From: Allorhodopirellula heiligendammensis | GTDB taxonomy: Bacteria > Planctomycetota > Planctomycetia > Pirellulales > Pirellulaceae | Length of the DNA stretch: 64,000 nt | Assembly: GCF_007860105.1 (NCBI RefSeq) | Contig: NZ_SJPU01000002.1 | Span: 394,837-458,836 of the forward strand | Reading direction: 5' to 3' | Shown: positions 10,217 through 17,482 of the stretch, in pieces | Position numbering within the stretch: position 1 is the stretch's first letter | Layout of the letters: each line of letters opens with the position of its first letter | Notes under the pieces: generated by a model | What the model saw: the letters and a program-made list of their open reading frames with translations, nothing else | The model's database searches: none | What the model was told of the DNA's origin: nothing | Translations under genes and position numbers: made by a program

Positions 10217-10416
10217 CGCCCGCGTTCCTCATGCTCTGCCTCGGACGCTTCGTCTTCAGCACGAATCTGAGCCTCCACATCTTCGTAACTCAATTCGTCC
10301 GTCTCCCCGACGACGCCGCCACGGTGACCGCATCCCGTGCTGGCGGAAAAAAACGATGCGACGACGACCAGCGACGCAATCACCAACAGAACTCGATCGG
10401 TTAATAACTTGTTCAC
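10213..10416 (-). CDS. Small predicted lipoprotein coupled to the DUF1559 gene
   Basis: A 67-residue protein with a hydrophobic signal segment (residues 9-24) ending in a lipobox-like STGC, followed by a short acidic tail rich in Glu and Asp. It overlaps the DUF1559 start by ATGA. Small secreted proteins upstream of DUF1559 genes are common in planctomycetes, so the pairing supports a real gene. The first in-frame start is GTG at 10416, without a well-spaced Shine-Dalgarno; the start is therefore uncertain. Function unknown; a partner or anchor for the pseudopilin-like protein is a guess. Confidence 0.65.
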   Translation of the reverse strand: MNKLLTDRVLLVIASLVVVASFFSASTGCGHRGGVVGETDELSYEDVEAQIRAEDEASEAEHEERGR

Positions 10417-10763
10417 CTTTCAATCCCAAAAGCGAGGTTGCAACCCTCTCTTTGTAGGGGACACCGCACACCCGAGCAAGGAAAATCCGAGTGAAATTAT
10501 TCGAACACGATCGTACGTTCAGCTGCAGATTTTGCTAGCAAATCACCGCAGTGCCTCTCGCAGTACTGGCCGATGCCGCCTATTGGTCAGAATCTGCAAT
10601 GATTAAGGGTGAACGACAGAACCTCTCGACAATGATCATAAGACGCGGCTCCTGCACTCTTAAAATTGCCGGTGCATCTTGACGCTGGCGAATTTCAAAC
10701 ACGACCACTGATTTGGCGAATGGTGAATTCGCTTGAACGCAATACTGACCAATAGGGGACGTG
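10417..10763. other. Intergenic region with a widely spaced 12-bp inverted repeat
   Basis: No gene is supported in these 347 bases between divergent genes. A perfect 12-bp inverted repeat is present: CCTATTGGTCAG at 10579-10590 and its complement at 10745-10756. The right copy sits immediately before the methyltransferase start and overlaps its ribosome binding site (AGGGGA). The 154-base spacing makes a simple hairpin unlikely. It could be a pair of protein-binding half sites or chance. Confidence 0.4.
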
Positions 10764-11546
10764 ATGTCGACGAACGACTGGCTGTCAATTCGAGAATCGA
10801 TTGACAGTCGATTCCGCAGTGCCGGGCTCGCTCGGCCTTTCATGAAGTCTGCGAAGGAGGCTAGCCTGATTGTTGATCTCGGCAGCGGCACCGGGGCGAA
10901 TTTCCGTTATTTGTCGAACTTCGATCACTCGACAGCACAATGGCTGGGGATCGACCGTGATCGTGAACTCCTGGGGATAGCTAGAAACCGGCTCCCGAGG
11001 GAACGGATCCAATTGCTGGAAGGTGATCTGGCTAAAGAGTTTGGATGGATTCCAATCCACGAGAAGATCGCAATCACGGCGTCAGCCTTTTTGGATATCA
11101 CGTCCATGGATTGGCTTCAACAGTTTGCCGACCGCGGGTCTCGATCTCCAATTCTGATTTCCATGACGGCGGCGGGGGGGCCGATCTGGGCCCCAGCTGA
11201 TGACTTCGATGTGGCGATCGAGTTGTGCTTGGAATCGCACCGGGCTAGCGACCACGGATTTGGTCCCGCAGTCGGTGCGAATGCATCGAACTTTTTAGCG
11301 CAGGAACTCACTGCTCGTGGCTGTGACGTCACTCTCGCCACCACCGATTGGTGCTTGCAGGCCCGCGATGCCGAGATCATTCAAACGCTCATCGACGGGG
11401 TTTGTCGCCGCGCGTCGTCGACTCTCCCAGAGGAGCAAATTGAGCGCTGGATGCGATTACGATACGACCAAAATCGGCATGGATGCTTGCACGTGACCGT
11501 TCCGCATCTTGACCTGCTGTCCTTGCCCGGCACGCTGAAGCCCTAA
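10764..11546 (+). CDS. Class I SAM-dependent methyltransferase
   Basis: A 260-residue protein with a seven-strand Rossmann methylase core: motif I is VDLGSGTG at residues 37-44, an acidic residue follows the next strand (LGIDRDREL), and a GDL segment matches motif II. The substrate is not evident. The ATG at 10764 is chosen over the GTG one codon earlier because AGGGGA lies about eight bases upstream. It converges on the ATP-grasp gene and is close to fae and mtd. A methyl-transfer role in pterin or C1 metabolism would fit that neighbourhood, but nothing in the sequence proves it. Confidence 0.75.
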   Translation: MSTNDWLSIRESIDSRFRSAGLARPFMKSAKEASLIVDLGSGTGANFRYLSNFDHSTAQWLGIDRDRELLGIARNRLPRERIQLLEGDLAKEFGWIPIHEKIAITASAFLDITSMDWLQQFADRGSRSPILISMTAAGGPIWAPADDFDVAIELCLESHRASDHGFGPAVGANASNFLAQELTARGCDVTLATTDWCLQARDAEIIQTLIDGVCRRASSTLPEEQIERWMRLRYDQNRHGCLHVTVPHLDLLSLPGTLKP

Positions 11547-11705
11547 CAGGTCGGACAGCTCATGCCTCTTTACGGGTTCATTAGAAGTTTCGCTGCGGTG
11601 ATCCCTGGTATGCGGGACTTGCGCGTTTCCTCTCCAAACCCAGTGTCGTCCAACATAGCCGGACGCACCTGGAATTTCCGCTCCCCGCTGCACGAAACCG
11701 GCGAC

Positions 11706-13082
11706 TCAAGTCGATCGATGCCTTCCGGTTAACGGTTCGACGCTGGCCTGAATCTGGTCGATACAGTGGCGGAGAGTCTTTGCCAGAGCTGGATGTTCCA
11801 TTTTCGCATCAACCAGTAATGTGGCAACCGGTTGCCCTCGTTGCACCGGAGTTCCGTCGACAGGGACGTCGGCTAACCGCAGTCGGGGAGACATTCCTGA
11901 GTCGCTCGGATACTCCGCGGCACGGTGCCAATCGCGGGCGAGCTTCGACAGATGTATTCGTCCGGTGGCACGACTGTATACAATTCGTTTGACATGGGTG
12001 GAGGAAGGTTCAGATGGGGCTATCGCGCCGGCATTTGTGCTTGGCCGCGAGCCATCACCTCGCGCCAACACAGCGGAGAGATGCCATTGCATGAGCGAAT
12101 CGGTGACGAGGCCTTGTCGGTTGTGCTGCCGCGCTCGTTCGAGCACTTCGCAAGAGGCGCTGGGCCGCTCATTGATTTCGAGCAACCACCATTGGTTTTG
12201 CCGGTCTTGGATCCAGTCGAGATTGAACAGCCCTCGAAGTCCACGACGCTCTGCCGCCTGTTCGCAGATCAATTGCATGGCTGACCATGGAACGACGTTT
12301 GTGGGACGAAGAGTACGGGATCCGGCATAGACGAAGGGCAAGCGACCGCAGCGGTGGTACATCGAACGCGTCACGCCCAGGAGCGATACTCCTCGATCTT
12401 CCGCTAGCGCTACCAGCCCCACCGGTCGACCGGGGATCCAACGCTGTAGGAACGCATTGTCCGGTATTTTCCGATTGGACGCAGGGTATTGGAACTGAAT
12501 CCCCAGCCCACCGGTCGACGCCACCTCTTTGACGAGCCAGCGGCCAGTTTCGCGCCGGCGGCGTCGATCCGTCGCCGCAATGGTCTCGGGTACCCGAAAT
12601 CCTGCGTTCCTAGCGAGGACGGCGAGCTCGTCATGGGTGAGAGCATTTTGCTCACAGGAGTTGGACTGCGCCGTCCTGAGCCCACCCCCCCAGACGACCG
12701 TGGCCCCTTCCTGCGTCGCGAACCGAGCCACGGAATCACTGAGCTGGCGTGGATCGTCCTGTTCGGCGGAAGTGATTCGTTGGAATCGAGTGCAGGCAGC
12801 GCGAGCGTCAAGATCCCCAAACAAGTCCATCCCGAGCACGCGGTAGCCGCCTGCGGCAGCAGACTGGGCCGCCCACCGGACCGAAGCTCCAACCAGTAAA
12901 ATGCTGGGCAAATCATCGTTTCGGGGGGCGGTTGGCGAGACCTGGTTGGCGAGGCCTGCCGGGTTTGTTACCGTTTCGCTCTGCAAGACCCACCCACCGT
13001 TCGATTGGGATTCCACGTGTGGGGCAAGGACCTCGGGTTCCCCACCGGTCGTTTCCCAAAAAACTCTTTTAATTTGAGGCAT
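11706..13082 (-). CDS. ATP-grasp ligase, probably of the H4MPT cofactor gene set
   Basis: An ATP-grasp fold protein. Near residue 182 is WLVKEVASTGGLGI (nucleotide-binding lysine and glycine-rich loop), then LQRWIPGRPV near 212, and FNLDWI (286) with LLEINERPS (about 300-308), the Mg-binding Asp/Glu/Asn set. ATP-grasp proteins ligate an amine to a carboxylate. A member of this type is linked to bacterial tetrahydromethanopterin gene clusters, and here it abuts fae; its exact step is unknown. The frame stays open far upstream to 13679, but that part is only the antisense of fae. The ATG at 13082 would sit six bases from the fae ATG. A TTG at 12911, just before the first Rossmann strand (PSILLVGAS), is a plausible alternative that frees space for the fae promoter. 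Confidence 0.75.
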   Translation of the reverse strand: MPQIKRVFWETTGGEPEVLAPHVESQSNGGWVLQSETVTNPAGLANQVSPTAPRNDDLPSILLVGASVRWAAQSAAAGGYRVLGMDLFGDLDARAACTRFQRITSAEQDDPRQLSDSVARFATQEGATVVWGGGLRTAQSNSCEQNALTHDELAVLARNAGFRVPETIAATDRRRRRETGRWLVKEVASTGGLGIQFQYPASNRKIPDNAFLQRWIPGRPVGLVALAEDRGVSLLGVTRSMYHRCGRLPFVYAGSRTLRPTNVVPWSAMQLICEQAAERRGLRGLFNLDWIQDRQNQWWLLEINERPSASCEVLERARQHNRQGLVTDSLMQWHLSAVLARGDGSRPSTNAGAIAPSEPSSTHVKRIVYSRATGRIHLSKLARDWHRAAEYPSDSGMSPRLRLADVPVDGTPVQRGQPVATLLVDAKMEHPALAKTLRHCIDQIQASVEPLTGRHRST

Positions 13083-13088
13083 CCTGTC

Positions 13089-13586
13089 ATGCATTTTCAC
13101 ATTGGTGAAGCCCTGGTCGGCGACGGTAACGAAGTCGCCCACATCGACCTGATGATCGGTAGCAAGAACGGTCCTGTCGGAACCGCCTTCGCCAACGCTC
13201 TGGCCAACCAGAGCGAAGGTCACACGAACCTGTTGGCCGTGCTCGAGCCCAACGTCGCCGTCAAGCCTTCCACCGTCATGATCACCAAGGTGACGATCAA
13301 GGGCATGAAGCAAGCCGTGCAAATGTTCGGCCCTGCTCAGGCCGCTGTCGCTCAAGCAGTCGCCGACGCGGTTAGCCAAGGCGTCATTCCTAAAGATGCC
13401 GCTGAAGATCTCGTTTGCGTTTGCGGCGTGTTCATTCACCCCGCCGCCGAAGACGACGAAAAGATCTACAAGTACAACTACGAAGCCACGCTTGAGTCGA
13501 TCAAGAGCGCGATGGGCAGCAAGCCGAGTGTCGACGACATGTTGGCCAAGAAGGACAGTGCCAAGCACCCCTTCCGCGGTTTCTAG
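13089..13586 (+). CDS. fae: Formaldehyde-activating enzyme
   Basis: Catalyses condensation of formaldehyde with tetrahydromethanopterin to methylene-H4MPT, the entry step of H4MPT-linked C1 oxidation in the cytoplasm. The 165-residue protein matches the family in length and sequence. The N-terminus is MHFHIGEALVGDGNEVAHIDL (residues 1-21, quoted to the catalytic region), in which His18 corresponds to the catalytic His17 of Methylorubrum Fae. The MIGSKNGPVG, KPSTVMI and QAVADAVSQGVIP segments follow. The ATG at 13089 is chosen because it begins the conserved domain and has GAGG about ten bases upstream; the frame is open to 13005 without family similarity. Codon use is strongly biased to C-ending codons, suggesting high expression. 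An intrinsic terminator follows before mtd. Confidence 0.96.
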   Translation: MHFHIGEALVGDGNEVAHIDLMIGSKNGPVGTAFANALANQSEGHTNLLAVLEPNVAVKPSTVMITKVTIKGMKQAVQMFGPAQAAVAQAVADAVSQGVIPKDAAEDLVCVCGVFIHPAAEDDEKIYKYNYEATLESIKSAMGSKPSVDDMLAKKDSAKHPFRGF

Positions 13587-13760
13587 TATCCCGTCGATTG
13601 AGTTGGCAACGGCCCTCCGCAACTCCGAACCAAGTGCCGCAAGACGCCACGCTACTCTGAACCGAGTGCTGGGAGGCACCGGGCTAGCCGGTTTACGTGT
13701 CTCGGCTAACTAGATCATTTAGCCATCCATCAAACCGATGGTTTCATTCTTTGAGATTTC

Positions 13761-13794
13761 AACCTCTCTCGATTAACTCGAGGGAGGTTTTTTT
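13761..13794 (+). terminator. Intrinsic terminator between fae and the methylene-H4MPT dehydrogenase gene
   Basis: A 12-bp stem with one G-U type pair (13761-13772 with 13778-13789) and a 5-nt loop is followed by eight T. It ends only 19 bases before the next ATG. This should end most fae transcripts and lower expression of the downstream gene. Confidence 0.88.
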
Positions 13795-13812
13795 ATACAG
13801 GCAGATCCGCTG

Positions 13813-14709
13813 ATGTCAAAAAAGATCCTTCTGCAGTTGGACGTCGATTCCCATCCAAGTTCGTTTGACTCGGTCGTCGCGGTTGACGCGGGTGTTGACC
13901 ATCTTTTCCGATATCCCAACGTCGAGGCTTCCGGCGTCGAGTCGCTCGTTCACGGGGCGATGTTTACTCGGGGCGGAGACGATTTGGCCAATACGGCGAT
14001 CTTCATCGGCGGCAACGATGTGCGGGCTGCGGAGGAGCTATTCGCTGCGGTGCAAAGTGCATTCTTTGGCCCCGTCCGAGTTTCAGTGATGCTCGACGCG
14101 TCAGGATGCAATACCACCGCTGCCGCCGCGGTGGCGTCGCTGACCAAACATGTCTCGCTAGCGGAATCCACCAGCGTTGTGCTCGGCGGAACCGGGCCGG
14201 TTGGCCGCCGCGTCGCCCATCTGCTCGCTCGGCAAGGAGCACATGTAATCCTGGCGAGTCGCTCGCTCGATCGCGCGGAAACGGCCTGTCGTGAAATCGC
14301 ATCAACTCTCGGCAGTTCGTCGGCGGGAAAACCGCGCCTGGAAGCGGCCGCGCCCGAAACGCCGGAGGCCAAAATGCAAGTCCTTAGCCGCGCTGATACG
14401 ATCGTCGCCTGTGGTGCCGCCGGGGTCGAACTGCTGTCCAGCAGCGAGCTGAACGCACTGGAAAATCTCCGCGTCGCCATTGATCTCAATGCCGTGCCAC
14501 CGGCGGGCATTGGCGGCATCGAAGCCTTCGACAAAGCCAAGCGGTTGCGAGGGGACGACGAACACTCGCCACTCGTCTACGGACCCATCGGCGTGGGCGG
14601 GCTGAAAATGCGGACACACAAGGCAGCCATCGCTCAACTTTTCCAAACCAATGACGCCGTCCTCGACGCTGATCAGATCTACGAACTGACCCTGGAACAA
14701 CTCTCCTGA
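13813..14709 (+). CDS. NAD(P)-dependent methylene-tetrahydromethanopterin dehydrogenase (MtdB/MtdC type)
   Basis: Oxidises methylene-H4MPT to methenyl-H4MPT, the step after Fae. The 298-residue length equals that of Methylorubrum MtdB (about 297). An N-terminal MSKKILLQLDVD strand leads into a substrate domain with FIGGNDV. A Rossmann domain with VVLGGTGPVGRRVA (glycine motif at 125-131) is followed by ASRSLDRA, where the residues after the second strand fit NADP or NAD use. I cannot separate MtdB from MtdC by eye, so no symbol is given. It lies 226 bases after fae, with a terminator in between, so it depends on read-through or a very short promoter. It converges on larC. Confidence 0.9.
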   Translation: MSKKILLQLDVDSHPSSFDSVVAVDAGVDHLFRYPNVEASGVESLVHGAMFTRGGDDLANTAIFIGGNDVRAAEELFAAVQSAFFGPVRVSVMLDASGCNTTAAAAVASLTKHVSLAESTSVVLGGTGPVGRRVAHLLARQGAHVILASRSLDRAETACREIASTLGSSSAGKPRLEAAAPETPEAKMQVLSRADTIVACGAAGVELLSSSELNALENLRVAIDLNAVPPAGIGGIEAFDKAKRLRGDDEHSPLVYGPIGVGGLKMRTHKAAIAQLFQTNDAVLDADQIYELTLEQLS

Positions 14710-14816
14710 TCGCGGCTCATTGTCTTCAGTTGTGCACGCGGCGATGCTTCGCTGACACGCGCCTCCCGACAGGATGAAACTGACGGCCCATCCTATGAAT
14801 CACATCGCCCTATCGA

Positions 14817-16016
14817 TCACATCGCCGAACCGGCCCGCCAGCTCTGTTCCGCGTCTTGGTGAATCTCGCGAGTTGACTTGCCACTGAGGTTGGCCAAGCG
14901 GCGAGCGTCAGCGTCTTCGAGCGAGAAACGCTGAGCACCGTTCGGCAGCGTGACGACCTTGCCCCGTGCCAATCCATAGCTGGTGGTAATTTCAACCGCT
15001 TTTCTGGCGAGTTTCGAGCGATCGAGGACTTGCCGGCGGACACCGATCGTAGAGGTATGCTCGAACAACAAATTCTGCATCACGGGGGCATCCGCTTCAT
15101 GGCACAACACCGAGATGATGCATGCCAAACGGCCTTTTTTCATCACACATGGTGTCTGCCAAGCGTCCAGGGCACCCGCGGCGATCAACCTTTCGGCCAC
15201 GTCGGCTAACTGTTCAGCGGTCGCATCGTCGACATTCGTTTCCAGCAGCGTAACCTGATCCGTCTCGATATGCTCAGCTCCCGCTTCGCGAGCATGCGTT
15301 TGGCCCAGGGTTAACCTCAACACGTTAGCCTGCCCCGGCAGATCGCGAGTTCCGGCGCCATAGCCAACCCGCATTGGGATCATTGCGGAGGGAGGTCCGA
15401 ACGAGCTGGCAAGCGTTTTGATGATCGCGGCACCGGTGGGTGTGGTCAATTCGGATTCAATCTCACTGAACGCCAGCGGGATGCCGGTGAGTATCTCAGC
15501 CGTCGCCGGCGCGGGGATTGCGACGCGGCCGTGATCGATGACGATCGAACCAGTGCCGGTGGGGATCAGCGAAGACGTGACTTGGTCAACATGCAGCGAG
15601 TCAATCGCGATTGAGACCCCCACGATGTCAGCAATGGAATCGACGGCGCCGACTTCGTGGAAGTGCACTTTTTTCAGGTCGCAGCCATGTACTTTCGCCT
15701 CGGCCTCGCCAATGCAGCGAAAAATCTGTATCGCGAGTGTTTTAGCGGATTCCGAAATCCCGCCGGCCGCTGCGATCATATCCTCGATATGATGCAGGTG
15801 GCGGTGAGCGTGCTGTTCGGGATGCTCGACGCGGATGTATGTCGCTCGAAATCCGCATTTCCGGACCTCATCGACGTGCAGTTTCAAATCCGCCACATTG
15901 AGCGATGCCAAGCCGTCGCGAATGAGTTGCGGTGACACCCCGATGTCGATTAGAGCCGCCAGGGTCATATCACCACTGATGCCGCTGAGGCAATCAAAAT
16001 GTAAATTGGTTTTCAT
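14817..16016 (-). CDS. larC: Nickel-pincer cofactor biosynthesis protein LarC
   Basis: CTP-dependent nickel insertase that puts Ni into the pyridinium-dithiocarboxylate mononucleotide to make the lactate racemase cofactor. The 399-residue protein has FDCLSGISGDM at residues 7-17, a histidine-rich stretch at 65-76 (several H within HPEQHAHRHLHH) and HFHEVGAVDSIAD at about 118-130. The C-terminal domain (LLETNVDDATAEQLAD and so on) is the LarC2 part. It is a single intact frame; some lactobacilli need a programmed frameshift to join these two parts. The ATG at 16016 starts the conserved domain; the open frame reaches 16109 without family similarity. No larB, larE or canonical larA is in the window. 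Its coding start is 48 bases from the divergent membrane protein. Confidence 0.93.
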   Translation of the reverse strand: MKTNLHFDCLSGISGDMTLAALIDIGVSPQLIRDGLASLNVADLKLHVDEVRKCGFRATYIRVEHPEQHAHRHLHHIEDMIAAAGGISESAKTLAIQIFRCIGEAEAKVHGCDLKKVHFHEVGAVDSIADIVGVSIAIDSLHVDQVTSSLIPTGTGSIVIDHGRVAIPAPATAEILTGIPLAFSEIESELTTPTGAAIIKTLASSFGPPSAMIPMRVGYGAGTRDLPGQANVLRLTLGQTHAREAGAEHIETDQVTLLETNVDDATAEQLADVAERLIAAGALDAWQTPCVMKKGRLACIISVLCHEADAPVMQNLLFEHTSTIGVRRQVLDRSKLARKAVEITTSYGLARGKVVTLPNGAQRFSLEDADARRLANLSGKSTREIHQDAEQSWRAGSAM

Positions 16017-16064
16017 GAGAGAGAGTACACCAAATCGGCGGCCGCAACGGAATGCCGCGGCCCC

Positions 16065-17264
16065 ATGAATCTTGCCGGAAAAGAAACGCAACGTCTCCAT
16101 TGGCTTCACATTCGAGTCGCCCTCTGGACCGCTCCGCTCATGTTTGGACTCGCTGTCGCGTTCCTCGTCTGCCAGGCGGTTTTGATCGTGATGTGGGTCG
16201 ATGTGCCCGCGCTACGGGAGCGAACCGTGGCAGCAGCCCAGGAATTGCCCACCGACGGTGCTTTTTCGACTGACGACTCCGCGGATCTCCAGCAGGAAGT
16301 CCCCATCAACTCAGCCCGCCAAGACAGCGCGGCGGCAACGCCAACGGATCAATCGGCAGAGCTCGAGTCGCTGCAGCAAGCCGTACTCGGCCCTGTCTCG
16401 CCCTCTCAAATCTTGATTGAACGAGCGGCGATCGGGTGCATGTATTTGATTTGGCCGCTGGTGATTGTCGAATCGATCTATCACATGGTAATTCGACCCA
16501 AAACGAGGGGGTTTGCCAAAATGCATGCTTATTCGCTGCTGTTTTGCCTGTGTCCGTCGCTGCGGATGTGCGCGCGGAGCGCGGAAATGGGCGGTCGGCT
16601 GTGGCTACCAAAGTGGTCGTGGCAGCGTGCTGATCGCCGGTTGAGGCGACGTCTCGAGCAATCCTTCAGCGTGCCCATGATCGGTATCGCATTGTTGATC
16701 GTGCCCGTGTTGGTGGTGGAGTTTTTGCTGAAGGAACAAGTCGCGAAGTATGCTTGGCTGCGCGTGCTGCTACATATTGGAACGGGCGTCATTTGGTTCG
16801 CATTCGCTGCCGAATTTATTCTGATGATCTCGATTGCCGAGAAAAAATTCGACTATCTGCGCCGCCATTGGGTGGATCTGGCCATTATCGTGCTGCCTTT
16901 TTTCTCATTTTTGCGGTCATTGCAAGCCATGCGCGGTACCCGTTTGGCGCGTCTGGCGAAAATTCCGCAACTGACCAAGCTCGCCCGTGCCTACCGGCTG
17001 CGTGGCACCGTCCTGCGCGCTTTCCGGGCCCTCGTGATCCTCGATGTGTCGGCTCGCTTATTCCAATCGACGCCCGAAAAGCGACTGGCTCAACTACGCC
17101 GAAAATTGGTTGCCACCCAGCGTGAATCTCGCATGATCCGCTTGATGATCGTGCGAATCGAGCGTCAGATCCCGCCACCCACCCCCCCGAATGATACTTC
17201 CACGACAGCGCCGTCCCTTGAGATGGACCAATCCCAGACCGACCCAACGGCAAAGGATTCGTGA
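16065..17264 (+). CDS. Membrane protein with a voltage-sensor-like four-helix domain, no pore seen
   Basis: A 399-residue protein. The N-terminal part has two likely membrane helices (about 21-43 and 120-142) flanking a polar, Gln/Asp-rich linker. The second half looks like an S1-S4 voltage-sensing domain: a helix at 203-222; one at 238-258 with an embedded Glu; one at 268-283 of the form HWVDLAIIVLPFF, where the buried Asp is typical of S3; then a basic helix with Arg or Lys about every third residue (RSLQAMRGTRLARLAKI, 284-300). What follows is a basic, helical cytoplasmic tail; I see no S5, selectivity filter or S6. It is divergent from larC. Related proteins may be annotated as ion transporters, but a channel function is not shown by this sequence. 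Confidence 0.6.
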   Translation: MNLAGKETQRLHWLHIRVALWTAPLMFGLAVAFLVCQAVLIVMWVDVPALRERTVAAAQELPTDGAFSTDDSADLQQEVPINSARQDSAAATPTDQSAELESLQQAVLGPVSPSQILIERAAIGCMYLIWPLVIVESIYHMVIRPKTRGFAKMHAYSLLFCLCPSLRMCARSAEMGGRLWLPKWSWQRADRRLRRRLEQSFSVPMIGIALLIVPVLVVEFLLKEQVAKYAWLRVLLHIGTGVIWFAFAAEFILMISIAEKKFDYLRRHWVDLAIIVLPFFSFLRSLQAMRGTRLARLAKIPQLTKLARAYRLRGTVLRAFRALVILDVSARLFQSTPEKRLAQLRRKLVATQRESRMIRLMIVRIERQIPPPTPPNDTSTTAPSLEMDQSQTDPTAKDS

Positions 17265-17482
17265 AGATTACCAGGAAAATGAACAATCGACTTGTTTTCT
17301 TGAAACTATGCGCCGGTTGTGCGGGTAATGGTTGATGGAGCGGCGTGGTTCAGCCATGAACGCGCGTCCGAGCCTCTGCTTTGGATGGGTCAACCGTTCA
17401 CAAGCCAGGGCACTCGTGGCGTGGCAATTGCACGGCGGTAGCCGCTCGATTCCCTCTTTCAGTCAGTACAACACAGATAAGG

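Noticed and set aside
13083-13679. N-terminal extension of the ATP-grasp frame
   Set aside because: It is the antisense of fae; codons and residues show no relation to ATP-grasp proteins.
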